From NCBI RefSeq assembly GCF_000711875.1, contig NZ_JONM01000013.1:1-64000 (forward strand): a DNA stretch of 64,000 nt, in the 5' to 3' direction. Positions 33,676 through 43,653 of this stretch are shown here, piece by piece. The notes under the pieces were generated by a model. The model ran no database searches and was not told where the DNA came from. It saw nothing but the letters and a program-made list of their open reading frames with translations. The position numbers and the translations under genes were made by a program. Source of the stretch: Andreprevotia chitinilytica DSM 18519. Lineage in GTDB: Bacteria; Pseudomonadota; Gammaproteobacteria; Burkholderiales; Chitinibacteraceae. How positions within the stretch are numbered: position 1 is the stretch's first letter; every line of letters starts with the position of its first letter.

Positions 33676-33746
33676 CGTTTTTCCTTGAACCTTGGGCGTG
33701 GTGACAGCAAATCGCTGCCGCCGAAAGCTCGCTTACAGATCCAATT

Positions 33747-34376
33747 CTAGAGCAGCTTTTTAGCGCCGCTCAGGATCACGACCAGCGCGAAATAGAGATA
33801 CAGCACGGCCGAAATGGCATGGCAGGCCTGGATGAAACGACGGCCGAGCAATTTGCCGCCGTGGCTGGCGGTGTAGGCAATGAAGATCGACCACGCCAGC
33901 CCGCCGGCAAAGAAGCCGCCGAGGAAGATCGTCGCGGCCAGCGGGCTGCCATCGGTGGCTTGGGCGATCAGGCTGCCGCCCACCGCGGCGAACCAGAGAA
34001 TGGCGGAGGGCGATGCCAGTGCCAATGTCAGCCCGCGGCCGAACAGATGATGCGAGGGCGGCAGCGGCGCGTGCTCCACGTGCCCGTTATGCGCATCGCG
34101 CCACGCATGCAGCGCCATCTTGCCGGCCAACCACAGCATCACCCCGCCACCGACGATCCAGGTCAGCCATTGCACGGCGGTGAACTGCAGCAAGACGCTC
34201 ATGCCCACCAACGAGAGCGCGGCATAGGTGAGGTCGCCAAAGCATGACCCCAGCCCCATCCAGAGCGCCGGTCGTGCGCCGTATTTGAGCGCCACATCAA
34301 TCATGGCGACGTTGACGATGCCGATGTCGAGACACAACGAAATCGAAAGCAGAAAACCGGTAAAGAAAATATCCAT
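33747..34376 (-). CDS. LysE/RhtB-family amino-acid exporter
   Basis: The protein has 209 residues, nearly all hydrophobic, with six predicted transmembrane segments and no cleavable signal. LysE features include the N-terminal FFTGFLLSISLCLDIGIVNV, the glycine-rich GLGSCFGDLTYAAL corresponding to the family's G-x-G-D loop, and FGRGLTLALASPSAILWFAAVGG in the middle, where LysE proteins usually have NPK/P. The family exports amino acids or related metabolites. The exact substrate is unknown. It is a single gene; no divergent LysR regulator is next to it, which is common elsewhere for these exporters. Confidence 0.85.
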   Translation of the reverse strand: MDIFFTGFLLSISLCLDIGIVNVAMIDVALKYGARPALWMGLGSCFGDLTYAALSLVGMSVLLQFTAVQWLTWIVGGGVMLWLAGKMALHAWRDAHNGHVEHAPLPPSHHLFGRGLTLALASPSAILWFAAVGGSLIAQATDGSPLAATIFLGGFFAGGLAWSIFIAYTASHGGKLLGRRFIQACHAISAVLYLYFALVVILSGAKKLL

Positions 34377-34430
34377 CCCGGCAGGCTAACAAACACGAGT
34401 TAAAGCTGGCATTCGGGAAACAGCTAGTTT

Positions 34431-34464
34431 CGTAGGGCGGGTTATGACGAAGCGTCTAACCTGC
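34431..34464. repeat. GTGGGTTA-type dispersed hairpin repeat, copy 2
   Basis: CGTAGGGCGGGTTA, then a hairpin of GACG and CGTC, then TAACCTGCC. It shares the CGTAGGGYGGGTTA...TAACCYRCC plan with the copy at 6307-6341, with a different inner stem. Confidence 0.6.
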
Positions 34465-34496
34465 CACATTGCCTTCGGTTTTCAGGTTTTAAACAT

Positions 34497-35966
34497 TCAA
34501 TTTCGCCAGAAGGCCGGGCTGAACAGGATCAGCAGGGAGATGATTTCCAGCCGCCCAAGCAGCATGGCGGTCGAGCAGATCCAGACCTGCACATCTGACA
34601 ACACGCCATAGTTCGACGACGGGCCAACCACGCCCAAGCCAGGGCCGGCGTTATTGATGCAGGCCAGCACGGCGGAGAACGAGGAAATGAAATCCAGCCC
34701 GGACAACAGCAAGGCGAAGGTCAGCAGCACGACGCACAGCACGTACAGGAACACGAAGCCCAGCACGGCGAAGACGACCGAGTTGGAAATCGCCATGCCA
34801 TTCACGCGCAAGGGCCGCACTGCATTGGGATGCAGCAGCAGGGCGAATTGGCGGCCTGATTCACGCAACAGGATCAGCACGCGGATCATCTTGAGACCGC
34901 CGCCGGTCGAGCCCGAACACGTGCTCAGGCAAGACAGCAACAGCATCCATAACGGCACCACCAGCGGCCATTGACCGAAATCAACGCTGGCGAAGCCACC
35001 CCCCGTCGCGACCGCCACGGCGTTGAATGCCACGTGCCGCAAGCTGGTGGCGTAGTCGCCATAGGTCTGCTGTTTGACCAGATAGGCGGCCAGCAGCAAC
35101 ACGCTGACCACGTTGAGCAACACCATCGCCTTGAATTCGGAATCACGCCAATACGCCCGCAGGCTGCGGCCGGTGAGCGCGCGGTAATGCGTGGCGAAGT
35201 TGGTCGCGCCGATCAGCATGAAGGCGATGAGGATGATCTCGACCGTGGGGGATTGGAAGTAGCCGACGCTGGCGTCATGAGTGGAAAAACCGCCGATGCA
35301 CAGGGTAGACAGTGCATGGCAAACGGCATCGAACCACGTCAAACCGCCCACATAACGCAATAGCAGCGCGCACAGCACGGTGAAGCCGGTGTAGATCAAC
35401 CACAGGCTGCGTGCCGTTTCGTGAATGCGCGGGGTGAGCTTGGCATCCTTCATCGGTCCCGGTGCTTCTGCCTTGAAGAGCTGCATGCCGCCAACGCCCA
35501 GCATGGGCAGCACGGCGATGGCCAGCACGATGATCCCCATGCCGCCTAGCCAGTTCAGCAGATGCCGCCACAGATTGATCGACTGCGGCAGGTGGTCGAT
35601 GCCGGAGAGGGCGGTCGCGCCGGTGGTGGAAAGACCGGACATGGCCTCAAAGTAGGCATGCGTGAACGAGAGCTGCGGGTTGTAGAGCAGCAAGGGGACG
35701 GCGGCGACGGCTGGGAGCGTGGTCCAGAGGCCGACCACCAACACAAAACCATCCCGCGGCTTGAGTTCGCGGCGGGCGAAGCGCGTGACCAGCATCAGCG
35801 CCGTGCTGACGACGACCAACCCGACCAGAGCGTGCAGGAAGGGAATCAGGCCGGCATCGTTGTTCCACCACGCCAGGCCGATCGGCGCGAGCAGCGTGAA
35901 CGAGAAGACCAGCGCCACGCGCGCCAGCACGTTGACGACGGGCAGGAGGCGGTAAGCGGCGCGCAT
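34497..35966 (-). CDS. trkH: Trk potassium uptake channel subunit
   Basis: The protein has 489 residues and is an integral membrane protein of the four-repeat (M-P-M) potassium transporter superfamily. Pore-loop segments with the selectivity glycines are visible: AMSGLSTTGATAL, HALSTLCIGGFSTHD, AVAVATGGGFASVDFG and ACINNAGPGLGVVGP. Also typical is LSCLSTCSGSTGGGLKMIRVL. It forms the K+ channel of the Trk system in the inner membrane, gated by the TrkA ring bound to NAD/ATP. Its ATG overlaps the TrkA stop codon by one base, so the two subunits are made from one transcript. Length and motifs agree with E. coli TrkH/TrkG. Confidence 0.96.
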   Translation of the reverse strand: MRAAYRLLPVVNVLARVALVFSFTLLAPIGLAWWNNDAGLIPFLHALVGLVVVSTALMLVTRFARRELKPRDGFVLVVGLWTTLPAVAAVPLLLYNPQLSFTHAYFEAMSGLSTTGATALSGIDHLPQSINLWRHLLNWLGGMGIIVLAIAVLPMLGVGGMQLFKAEAPGPMKDAKLTPRIHETARSLWLIYTGFTVLCALLLRYVGGLTWFDAVCHALSTLCIGGFSTHDASVGYFQSPTVEIILIAFMLIGATNFATHYRALTGRSLRAYWRDSEFKAMVLLNVVSVLLLAAYLVKQQTYGDYATSLRHVAFNAVAVATGGGFASVDFGQWPLVVPLWMLLLSCLSTCSGSTGGGLKMIRVLILLRESGRQFALLLHPNAVRPLRVNGMAISNSVVFAVLGFVFLYVLCVVLLTFALLLSGLDFISSFSAVLACINNAGPGLGVVGPSSNYGVLSDVQVWICSTAMLLGRLEIISLLILFSPAFWRN

Positions 35967-37342
35967 CAGAGGAACCCGAGTTTGACCGCGAACAGCTTCT
36001 CGACCTCGGGCACGCGTCGTTTGCTGTCTGCGAATACGATGACGTGGTCGCCGTCTTCGATCACGGTTTCGTGGTGGACGATGATGACTTGCTCGCCACG
36101 GACGATGGCACCGAAGCGGATGCCTTCCGGCAGGCGCAGCTCTTCGATGCGGCGGCCGACAATGCGTGAGGTGCTGCGGCTGCCGTGGGCGACGATTTCC
36201 ATCGCCTCGGATGCGCCACGGCGCAGGCTATGCACTGCCGCAACGTCGCCACGCCGCACGAAGGCCAGTAGCGAACCGATGGTGGCTTCCGCTGGCGACA
36301 GTGCTACGTCGATCCGCCCGCCTTGCAGCAGGCCGACATAACGCGAGCGATTGATGATGGCAATCACTTTGCGCGCGCCCATCTGCTTGGCCAGCAGGCC
36401 GGACATGATGTTGTCCTCGTCATCGCTGGTCAGCGCGATATAGAGGTCGGTGCGGTCGATCTGTTCGGTATCGAGCAGCGTCTCGTCGGTGGCATCGCCG
36501 GCCAGGACCAGCACCCTTGGCAATGCCTCCGCGAGCTGGGTGGCGCGTTCGCGGTCGGATTCGATGACCTTGACCTGGCATTCGTCCTGCAAGGCGGCTG
36601 CGACGCGCTGGCCGACATTGCCACCACCGGCAATCAGCACGCGGCGAATCTTGCGCTCGGCGGCGTGGAAGGTGGCGATGACTGCGCGCAAGTGCTGGCG
36701 GGCGGCCAGCACGAAGATTTCATCGCCCGCTTCGACAACGGTGGCGCCGTCTGGGTAAACGGTGTGATTGCGCCGATACAGGCCGACCACGCGGCAGTCG
36801 GTCTTTGGCAGCAGCTCTTTCAATCTGGAGAGCGGACGGCCAGCCATCGGTGCGCCTTCTTCGGCACGAACGACGACAAGCTGCGCCCGTCCGTCGGCAA
36901 ATTCGAGCACTTGCAGCGCTTCTGGTGTCTGGACCAGGCGCACGAGGTAGTCGGTGACAATCTGTGCCGGGGTGATGGCGTGGTCGACGGCGAAACCGTC
37001 GTCGTTGAGGAGCTGGGGATGGGCGAGCAGGTCGGCACTACGAATGCGCGCCAAGCGCTTGGGCACACGGAACAGCGTGTAGGCGATCTTGCAGGCGGTC
37101 AGATTGAGTTCGTCGGTCGGGGTGACGGCGAGCAGTAGATCCGCATCCATTACGCCGGCGGCTTCCAGCACGGACGGGTTGGCGGCGTGGCCCAGTACGG
37201 TTCGCAGATCCAGCCGATCTTGCAGTGCCTTGAGCGCAATCGGGTTCTCGTCGACGACGGTCACGTGGTAATGCTCGGCGACGAGTTGCTCTGCGACCGA
37301 AGCGCCAACCCGGCCAGCGCCGAGAATCAAAATGTTCGACAT
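35966..37342 (-). CDS. trkA: Trk system regulatory NAD-binding subunit
   Basis: The protein has 458 residues with the tandem RCK-N/RCK-C arrangement of TrkA. The first Rossmann domain opens ILILGAGRVGASVAEQLV with VVDENPIALK. The second repeats the motif at about residue 233 (VLIAGGGNVGQRVAAALQ). RCK-C domains follow each one (for example GATVVEAGDEIFVLA and ETVIEDGDHVIVFAD). Soluble TrkA assembles on the cytoplasmic side of TrkH and controls potassium entry according to NAD+/NADH or nucleotide state. It is the first gene of the trkAH pair and lies downstream of ntrYX, from which a stable hairpin separates it. Confidence 0.96.
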   Translation of the reverse strand: MSNILILGAGRVGASVAEQLVAEHYHVTVVDENPIALKALQDRLDLRTVLGHAANPSVLEAAGVMDADLLLAVTPTDELNLTACKIAYTLFRVPKRLARIRSADLLAHPQLLNDDGFAVDHAITPAQIVTDYLVRLVQTPEALQVLEFADGRAQLVVVRAEEGAPMAGRPLSRLKELLPKTDCRVVGLYRRNHTVYPDGATVVEAGDEIFVLAARQHLRAVIATFHAAERKIRRVLIAGGGNVGQRVAAALQDECQVKVIESDRERATQLAEALPRVLVLAGDATDETLLDTEQIDRTDLYIALTSDDEDNIMSGLLAKQMGARKVIAIINRSRYVGLLQGGRIDVALSPAEATIGSLLAFVRRGDVAAVHSLRRGASEAMEIVAHGSRSTSRIVGRRIEELRLPEGIRFGAIVRGEQVIIVHHETVIEDGDHVIVFADSKRRVPEVEKLFAVKLGFL

Positions 37343-37364
37343 GGATCAAGCCCCGAAATAAACA

Positions 37365-37390
37365 CCGCCGCTGTTGAGTAACAGCGGCGG
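37365..37390 (-). terminator. Stable hairpin between ntrX and trkA
   Basis: An 11-bp perfect stem, CCGCCGCTGTT with AACAGCGGCGG, has a 4-base loop. On the minus strand it is followed by TGTTTATTTC, a modest T-rich tail. It probably terminates the ntrYX transcript. Confidence 0.55.
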
Positions 37391-37486
37391 CGCGCATCAT
37401 GGCTGGCATTGCAGGCGGTGAACAGCCTCCTAATACCATTTAAATCTACGTCAACAGAGCCTGGCCCGGCTCAGCCCAACCCGGTG

Positions 37487-38785
37487 TCATTCGTCGTCCG
37501 GGTTGCGATGCTTTTTCGGCACCTGAATGCCGAGTGCTTTGAGCTTGCGGTACAAGTGGGTGCGTTCCAGGCCGATCTTTTCTGCAACGCGGCTCATGTT
37601 GCCGCCGGTCTGCTCGATATGCAGCTCAAGGTAATACTTCTCGAACTGATCGCGGGCTTCACGCAGTGGCAGTGAAAGGTCGACCAGTGGCTTGGCGTGT
37701 TGCGTGGAGGTTGGCAGCTGGGCCACTTCGCCGCTTGGCGCGAATTGCGACAGCATGCGCGATACCGGGCCGGTGTCGATTTCACCGTCGCGCCCGGTCA
37801 GTGCCAGGCTTTTGACGACGTTGAGCAGTTCATCGAGATTGCCCGGCCATTCCTGCTGCGCCAGCAGCTTCAATGCGGCAGATGTGAAGCGGCGCGGACC
37901 GAGTTTGCTGGTGGCAACGATCTCGGTCAGCATGGCTTCCGCCAGCAGCGGGATGTCGTCGCGATGCTCCTTGAGGCTGGGCACCGGCACGATGTATTGC
38001 GACAAGGCGTGCAAGAGTTCGGGATCAACACTGGCGGCGAGGGCGTTGAGCGGCTTGCTCGAGGCGGAAATCAGCCGCACGCGGGATTTTTCCAGCCGCG
38101 GCAGCATGCCCTTGAGGCCGGCTTGTGCGCGGCGATCGAGATAGGCGATATCGCGCAGGAACAGCACCCCGCCTGCTGCTTTGTTCAGCAGCTCTTGCGG
38201 CGCGACGGCGAAATCGTCGTTGGAGAGCGGGGCGATGAACGGCTGCTTGGGGTCACCCAGATAGCGGGCGCAAATCTCGAACCCGACCCCCGGCGCGCCG
38301 AGCAGCATCAAGGGTGTTGCCTGTGGCTTGGCGGCATCAAGCACGCGAGCCAGCTCCTGGATCAGCTCGGAGCCGCCCAGCCGCGCCAGGTTGGCCACGA
38401 CTTTCTGCACATCCGGTTGCTGAGAGAGCGCGCGTTTTACCGCTGCCAGCAGCTTTTGCAAACCGATTGGTTTTTCCAGGAAATCCAGCGCCCCGATACG
38501 CGTCGCTTCGACCGCGGTATCGATGGTGGCGTGACCGGACATCATCACCACCGGCATGGTCAGCTGCCCGTTGCGTGCCCACTCTTTCAGGAGTGTCACG
38601 CCATCGGTATCGGGCATCCAGATGTCCAGCAGCACCAGCTTGGGCTGAGCCTGGTTGCGCAGGCGGCGAGCGGCCTCGGCGTTTTCCGCCACGGCAACGC
38701 TATACCCTTCGTCCTGCAAGATTTCGGACAACAACTCGCGAATGCCGACTTCATCGTCGACGACCAAAATATCCTGACTACCCAC
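37487..38785 (-). CDS. ntrX: NtrX-like response regulator with degenerate AAA+ domain
   Basis: The protein has 432 residues from a GTG at 38785 with GGAGG six bases upstream; longer frames would run into ntrY. The receiver domain (about 1-120) is complete (ILVVDDEVGIREL, LVLLDIWMPDTDG, FLEKPIGLQKL). The central region (about 140-350) aligns with sigma54-activator AAA+ domains but is decayed. The Walker A position reads LLGAPGVGFE rather than GExGTGKE, and no GAFTGA loop is visible. WPGNLDELLNVV survives from the WPGN(V)REL motif. The C-terminal Fis-type helix-turn-helix is intact (NMSRVAEKIGLERTHLYRKL). It is therefore likely a DNA-binding regulator phosphorylated by NtrY that does not activate sigma54 polymerase by ATP hydrolysis. 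Its promoter targets are unknown. Confidence 0.88.
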   Translation of the reverse strand: MGSQDILVVDDEVGIRELLSEILQDEGYSVAVAENAEAARRLRNQAQPKLVLLDIWMPDTDGVTLLKEWARNGQLTMPVVMMSGHATIDTAVEATRIGALDFLEKPIGLQKLLAAVKRALSQQPDVQKVVANLARLGGSELIQELARVLDAAKPQATPLMLLGAPGVGFEICARYLGDPKQPFIAPLSNDDFAVAPQELLNKAAGGVLFLRDIAYLDRRAQAGLKGMLPRLEKSRVRLISASSKPLNALAASVDPELLHALSQYIVPVPSLKEHRDDIPLLAEAMLTEIVATSKLGPRRFTSAALKLLAQQEWPGNLDELLNVVKSLALTGRDGEIDTGPVSRMLSQFAPSGEVAQLPTSTQHAKPLVDLSLPLREARDQFEKYYLELHIEQTGGNMSRVAEKIGLERTHLYRKLKALGIQVPKKHRNPDDE

Positions 38786-38786
38786 T

Positions 38787-40904
38787 TCATTCCTCCGTGA
38801 GCGGCAATTCAATCCGAATGGATGCGCCGCCGCTGTCGCGGTTGCCGACCGTGATCCGGCCGTGATGTTCTTCAATGATTTTCTTGACAATCGCAAGGCC
38901 AAGCCCGGTGCCCTTTTGCTTGGTGGTCACATAAGGCTCGAACACGCGCGAGAGCATGTCTGGGGGAAAACCAGCACCGCTGTCTTCTATTGTCAGCCGA
39001 GCGAATTTATCGGCTTTTTCCGTCTTTACGCAAATTTCGCCGGTGCGATCCGATGCCAGATCGAGTGACTGGATGGCGTCCTGTGCGTTTTGTAGCAAGT
39101 TATGGATCACCTGGCGCAGATGGGTGGTGTCGCCGGTGACCCGCAATGGCCCATGCGCATGGTCGATGCGGGTAATGGGCGCAGCCTCATACAGTACCAG
39201 CACTTCGTTCAGCAGTTGCTGCATATCGAGCGGTTTCTGCTTGCCGGTGGGCATGCGGGCGTAATCGCGGAAGGCATCGACCATCTGTTTGAGCGACGCC
39301 ACTTGTTTGACGATGGTCTGGGTATTGCGCTGTAACAGCTCCGCGCCTTGCGCATCGAGCTTGTCAGCCAGTTTGAATTCCAGCCGTTCGGCGGCGAGCT
39401 GGATTGGCGTGAGCGGGTTCTTGATTTCGTGGGCGAGCCGGCGTGCCACCTCACCCCAGGCTGCATCGCGCTGCGCCGATAGCAGCCGGGTCACGTCCTC
39501 GAACACGACCACGAAACCACCATCCGAGCCTTGCAGACGCGTGCCGCGCAGGTTGAGCACGCACTGGGCGTCGTCGAGTTCCACCTGGCGCTGCCAATGA
39601 TCTTCTTCCGACAGCAGCCCTTGCTCGACCTGCGCGCAGAAGCTGGTGAGCCGTGGGTAGAGTTCGTTCCAGGCGGAGAGCGGGGTCTCGCCGATTTGAT
39701 CGACGTCGATATCGAGCAGCCGCTGGGCGCTCTGATTGATCGACACGAGTCGCCAGTGTTCGTCGAACGACAACACGCCCGATGAGAGCGAGCCCAGCAG
39801 CGTTTGCAGATAGGCCTTGGCTTCGGCTTGCTCGGCTTCCTTCTTCTCAAGCGTACTGCGCGCATCGGCGAGCTGGCGGGTCATGCGGTTGAACGAGTGC
39901 GTGAGGATGCCTAGCTCGTCACGACTGGTTACGGGTTGTTGGCGCGAGAAGTCGCCGGAGGCCACGGCTTTGGTGGCTTCTGCCAGCACGGCCAATGGCG
40001 CTGCCAGTTTGTCGGAGAGATAAATGGCCAGCGCAGTTGCACCGAGGAAGGCCATCAGCACCGCGATGGTCAGCGTCAGCGAGTAAAAGAGTTTGAAGCC
40101 CTGCCGCGCTTGCGACAGCTGTTTGTAGTCGGCACGTACCCGCTCGACCAGTTCCGCATCGTCTGACAGCGATTTGGGCACGGGTTGGATCAACTGCAGG
40201 ATACGGACGCGGTCGCCAAAATTGGAGCTGTGCACGGGCACCAGCGCCCGCATGGTCAAACCAGTATCCGGCTTGGATTCAAGCTCGGTGACTGCATCGC
40301 GCACGGCTTGCCGAAGCTGGCTGCGTTCCGGCTGATTCGGGAACAGGCTGGCGCTCTCATTGCCGATGTGGGCGATGGTCTGGCCACTTTCGTCGAACAG
40401 CGTCAGCTCCTGCACGGCGAACTGTTCGCGCAAGCGGGCCAGCCGCGAGAACACGGCGCCGCCAGTGTCGTCGTGGATGTCGAGCGCGATCACCTTGCCT
40501 TTGCGCACCAGATCGCTCAACTGGTTGTCGATGGCGTTGTGGCCGAGATTGAGTCCGCGGTCGAGGGCGTTATCGACCCGCACGTTGAACCAGTTCTCGA
40601 TCGAGCGGTTCATGAATTGGACGGACAGCGTATAGACCAGCGCACCGGGAACCACCGCGATCAGCGCAAATGACAGCACCAGCCGCAGGGTGAGGCGGGA
40701 ACCGAACATCTTGGCGCGCACCCGTTTGCCGAGTTGCCACAACTGCGTGCCGACCAGCACGCCCAAACCCACCAGCATGAGGACGTTGAGGGCGAGGATC
40801 GCGCTGTAGTACTGCGAAAAGACGGAGGTTGGCCCTACTGCCGATGCCAGCATGAACAATAAGATCGCACCGAGCGCACCGAGCAAGACAAGGATGCGCT
40901 TCAT
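38787..40904 (-). CDS. ntrY: NtrY-like membrane sensor histidine kinase
   Basis: The protein has 705 residues from the ATG at 40904, which overlaps the DUF4390 stop (ATGA). Three hydrophobic segments (about 5-25, 35-57, 80-105) lie before a periplasmic domain. Another transmembrane helix follows (about 275-300), then HAMP (about 300-350), a PAS domain (about 365-475, [20 protein letters not shown]) and the kinase core. That core has the His box [21 protein letters not shown] box [13 protein letters not shown]1 DSGAGFPPD and G2 [11 protein letters not shown]. This is the standard NtrY layout. It faces ntrX with two bases between reading frames. In related bacteria NtrYX affects nitrogen, redox or envelope functions; its stimulus here is unknown. 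Confidence 0.94.
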   Translation of the reverse strand: MKRILVLLGALGAILLFMLASAVGPTSVFSQYYSAILALNVLMLVGLGVLVGTQLWQLGKRVRAKMFGSRLTLRLVLSFALIAVVPGALVYTLSVQFMNRSIENWFNVRVDNALDRGLNLGHNAIDNQLSDLVRKGKVIALDIHDDTGGAVFSRLARLREQFAVQELTLFDESGQTIAHIGNESASLFPNQPERSQLRQAVRDAVTELESKPDTGLTMRALVPVHSSNFGDRVRILQLIQPVPKSLSDDAELVERVRADYKQLSQARQGFKLFYSLTLTIAVLMAFLGATALAIYLSDKLAAPLAVLAEATKAVASGDFSRQQPVTSRDELGILTHSFNRMTRQLADARSTLEKKEAEQAEAKAYLQTLLGSLSSGVLSFDEHWRLVSINQSAQRLLDIDVDQIGETPLSAWNELYPRLTSFCAQVEQGLLSEEDHWQRQVELDDAQCVLNLRGTRLQGSDGGFVVVFEDVTRLLSAQRDAAWGEVARRLAHEIKNPLTPIQLAAERLEFKLADKLDAQGAELLQRNTQTIVKQVASLKQMVDAFRDYARMPTGKQKPLDMQQLLNEVLVLYEAAPITRIDHAHGPLRVTGDTTHLRQVIHNLLQNAQDAIQSLDLASDRTGEICVKTEKADKFARLTIEDSGAGFPPDMLSRVFEPYVTTKQKGTGLGLAIVKKIIEEHHGRITVGNRDSGGASIRIELPLTEE

Positions 40905-41500
40905 TGTGCGGGTTCCCCATCGACGTCGATCCACGACGATTCGAGCTTCCAGTCGCTTTGGCCGATGGTCGAGAGCTGGAACGGTTTGGGCAGTTGCGAC
41001 AGATCGAGCTTCAAGCGGATCTTGCCGGAGAACTCGCTCTTGTCGCGGGCGACGCTACTGCCGGCAAGCACGTTCCAGCCGCGCACGACGCCCAATGCGG
41101 AGAGCGCTTCGTCGAGATTCGGGAAGCTGCGATAGAAGTTGCCGAGATTGAGCCGGTACTGGCGCGACAGCGAATGATAGGAGAGCCGGTAGGTCAGCGT
41201 GGCGGCCGGGCCGAAACCGTCGCTGATCTGGCGATACCACGAGTAGATGCGTGGTTTGGTGAGCTGGAATTCGTAGATGAAGGGCAGCGACAGGCCGTTG
41301 GCGAGCGCGTCTTCGAGTGTGCCGTTGAAGTTGACGGTGAAGCGGGCGGCCAGTTCGATGTGGTCGCCCGCGTATTCGGCGCTGCCGTTGATGGGCTTGA
41401 TACCGCCATCGGCCAGCGCTGGCGTGAAAACGACTGCTGCCAGCAGCAGCGCCGCCAGTTTAAGGAGTACGTTTCGAAAACAGCGCGTAGAAAAAGCCAT
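40901..41500 (-). CDS. DUF4390 exported protein
   Basis: The protein has 199 residues from the ATG at 41500, inside the 3' end of rsmB; GGAA lies five bases upstream. The N-terminus is a signal peptide ([21 protein letters not shown]). The mature part begins [20 protein letters not shown] and contains the family's strand pattern: [46 protein letters not shown] and [14 protein letters not shown]. It matches DUF4390, a small periplasmic beta-rich protein almost always encoded between rsmB and ntrY in betaproteobacteria. The function is unknown. The conserved position and overlap with ntrY suggest that it works with the NtrY sensor, but that is inference. Confidence 0.85.
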   Translation of the reverse strand: MAFSTRCFRNVLLKLAALLLAAVVFTPALADGGIKPINGSAEYAGDHIELAARFTVNFNGTLEDALANGLSLPFIYEFQLTKPRIYSWYRQISDGFGPAATLTYRLSYHSLSRQYRLNLGNFYRSFPNLDEALSALGVVRGWNVLAGSSVARDKSEFSGKIRLKLDLSQLPKPFQLSTIGQSDWKLESSWIDVDGEPAQ

Positions 41501-42725
41501 CGTGTTCCGGATTGGGCAACAACTGTCCGTCATCCGGCAGCACCAAGCGCTCGGCATCCGTATGGCGGGCGGCAAAAGCGTTGGCTTGCTCGGCATTTTC
41601 GGCTGGGAAAATCGAGCACGTAGCATAAAGGAGTTTGCCGCCCGGTGCCACGAGCGGCCACAGCGCATCGAGCATTTGTGCCTGTTGCGTGGCAAAGCTG
41701 GCGAAGTCTTCCGGGCGGCGCAGCCATTTGATGTCCGGGTGGCGGCGTACCACGCCCGTGGCGGAGCAGGGGACGTCCGCCAGGATGCGGTCGAACGCCT
41801 TGCCATCCCACCATGCGGCCGGTTTGGCTGCATCGCCCACTTTCAGCGTGGCGTTCAGCTTGAGACGAGAGAGATTGTCGGTAACGCGCCCAAGCCGCTT
41901 GGCATCGGCATCGACGGCGGTCAGATCAATATCCGCCAATTCGAGCAGGTGGCCGGTCTTGCCGCCAGGCGCGGCGCAGGCGTCGAGTACCCGCATGCCG
42001 TCCTGTACGTCGAGCAGTTTGGCGGCGCGTTGCGCACCCCAATCCTGCACTGAGGCATCGCCGTCGAAGAAACCGGGCAGTTGATCGACGCCGACCGGGT
42101 GTTTGAGTAGCAGCGCCGTGTCGTCGAGTGCTCGCGTTTCGATGCCGGCTTCAGCAAGCCGTGCTTGATAGGCCTCTGCCGAGCCACGGCGGCGATTCAC
42201 GCGCAAGGTCATTGGCGGATGTTGGTTGCTGGCGGTGAGAATGGATTCCCAACCTTGTGGGTAGGCTTTTTTCAGGGCTGCAATCCACCAGTCGGGATGT
42301 GACCAGCGGCCTGCCGGTGTCTTTTGCAGCTCCGGGATCAGCTCGTCACGCTGGCGCAGGAAGTTGCGCAGCACTGCATTGACCAGTCCTTTACCAAAAC
42401 CAGTCCCGGTATGTGCCGCTACTTTCACCGCATGATCGACGACCGTATACGGGGCCGCGCGGGTGAATTGCAGTTGGTACAGCCCGACCAGCAGCAAGGC
42501 CCGCAGCCCCGGCTCACGCAGCGGCTTGTTCAGTAGGGCATCCAGCGCGCGCTGCAGCAGGCCGAGTTGGCGCAAGGTGCCGTAGCAAACGTCCTGAATC
42601 GCACCGCGTTGTTGGGGCCGCAGTTCAGGCTCGGCACGCCAGACCGTGCTCAACGCATCGGTCAAGGTTTGGCCTGAGAGAACGGCGGCGACGGATTCGC
42701 CTGCATACTTTTGAGTGAGGTACAT
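41460..42725 (-). CDS. rsmB: 16S rRNA (cytosine-967 C5) methyltransferase
   Basis: The protein has 421 residues. An N-terminal NusB-like RNA-binding domain (about 1-140, VLSGQTLTDALSTVWR, YGTLRQLGLLQRALDALL) is followed by a SAM-dependent Rossmann methyltransferase domain. It carries motif I (VLDACAAPGGKTGHLLEL), motif IV with the release Cys (ILADVPCSATGVVRRHPDIKW) and motif VI with the nucleophile (KLLYATCSIFPAEN). The two-cysteine arrangement is diagnostic of m5C RNA methyltransferases. It modifies C967 of 16S rRNA. It overlaps htpX upstream by one base and DUF4390 downstream by about 40 bases, part of a compact operon conserved in the order. Confidence 0.96.
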   Translation of the reverse strand: MYLTQKYAGESVAAVLSGQTLTDALSTVWRAEPELRPQQRGAIQDVCYGTLRQLGLLQRALDALLNKPLREPGLRALLLVGLYQLQFTRAAPYTVVDHAVKVAAHTGTGFGKGLVNAVLRNFLRQRDELIPELQKTPAGRWSHPDWWIAALKKAYPQGWESILTASNQHPPMTLRVNRRRGSAEAYQARLAEAGIETRALDDTALLLKHPVGVDQLPGFFDGDASVQDWGAQRAAKLLDVQDGMRVLDACAAPGGKTGHLLELADIDLTAVDADAKRLGRVTDNLSRLKLNATLKVGDAAKPAAWWDGKAFDRILADVPCSATGVVRRHPDIKWLRRPEDFASFATQQAQMLDALWPLVAPGGKLLYATCSIFPAENAEQANAFAARHTDAERLVLPDDGQLLPNPEHDGFFYALFSKRTP

Positions 42726-43582
42726 CAGTATTCCATCTGGCCGCGTGCCATGGCCTCTAGGCGAGCAACGCGGTCTGCAGTTTGTGGGTGGGTACGGAAC
42801 AGGTCGTCCATGCCGCCGCCAGCCAGCGGATTCATGATCATCATCTGCGCTGTTTCCGGGTGCGCTTCGGCAGTGTGCATGGGAATGCCGCGTGCGTAGG
42901 CTTCGATCTTGCGTAGCGCGTCGGCCAGTGCTTGCGGGTCGCCAGAAATGCGTGCGCCGCCTGCATCTGCGGCATATTCGCGGGAGCGGGAGATCGCCAT
43001 CTGGATCAGGCTGGCGGCGATCGGCGCGAGGATGGCGAGCAGAATGCCCACGATGGGGTTCATCGGCCGGCCGTTTTCATCGCGACCGCCAAAGAACATG
43101 GCGAAGCTGGCAAGCGCGGAAATGGCGCCGGCCATGGTGGCTGAAATCGTCGAGATCAGGATGTCGCGGTGCTGCACGTGAGTGAGTTCATGCGCCATCA
43201 CGCCGCGTAGCTCGCGGTAGGTCAGGACGCGCATGATGCCGGTGGTGGCTGCCACGGCGGCGTTTTCCGGGTTGCGCCCGGTGGCAAAGGCGTTTGGCTG
43301 GTCTTCGTCGATGACATAGACCTTGGGCATGGGCAGCCCGGCGCGTTGGGCCAGCTCTTGCACCATGCCGTAAAGCTCCGGTGCGGTGCGGGCATCGACT
43401 TGCTGTGCGTTGTACATGCGCAGCACCATCTTGTCCGAATTCCAATAGGCGAAGACATTCATGCCGCCGCCGATCAGCAAAGCGATCAGCATGCCGCCCT
43501 TGCCGCCGATCAGCCCGCCAATGAAGACGAACAGAGCCAGGATGGCGGCCATCAGGATGGTGGTTTTAAGCCAGTTGTTCAT
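42725..43582 (-). CDS. htpX: Membrane zinc metalloprotease HtpX
   Basis: The protein has 285 residues and four hydrophobic segments (about 5-25, 29-48, 150-175, 185-205). The M48 zinc site [17 protein letters not shown] is intact, with the third ligand in [12 protein letters not shown], and NAFATGRNP upstream is also conserved. HtpX sits in the inner membrane with its active site in the cytoplasm and degrades misfolded membrane proteins together with FtsH. Length matches E. coli HtpX (293). A 7-bp inverted repeat around a TATAAC lies 34-46 bases upstream and may be its promoter/operator. It heads the htpX-rsmB-DUF4390-ntrYX transcript. Confidence 0.96.
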   Translation of the reverse strand: MNNWLKTTILMAAILALFVFIGGLIGGKGGMLIALLIGGGMNVFAYWNSDKMVLRMYNAQQVDARTAPELYGMVQELAQRAGLPMPKVYVIDEDQPNAFATGRNPENAAVAATTGIMRVLTYRELRGVMAHELTHVQHRDILISTISATMAGAISALASFAMFFGGRDENGRPMNPIVGILLAILAPIAASLIQMAISRSREYAADAGGARISGDPQALADALRKIEAYARGIPMHTAEAHPETAQMMIMNPLAGGGMDDLFRTHPQTADRVARLEAMARGQMEY

Positions 43583-43608
43583 GGGTCCAAGCGAAAGAGA
43601 TGGGTTGC

Positions 43609-43628
43609 AGACATCGTTATAGATGTCT
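43609..43628 (-). promoter_or_regulatory. Inverted repeat with embedded -10-like hexamer upstream of htpX
   Basis: AGACATC and GATGTCT flank six bases that read TATAAC on the minus strand. The distance to the htpX ATG is about 30 bases. No good -35 hexamer stands at 17 bases, so an activator or repressor site is plausible. Confidence 0.35.
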
Positions 43629-43653
43629 CATCCGGCGGAAAATTCAATTGAGA

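Noticed and set aside
37441-37486. A second MITE copy ending at 37463
   Set aside because: Only 14 bases match the element end and no partner repeat or hairpin is present; kept only as a possible remnant.
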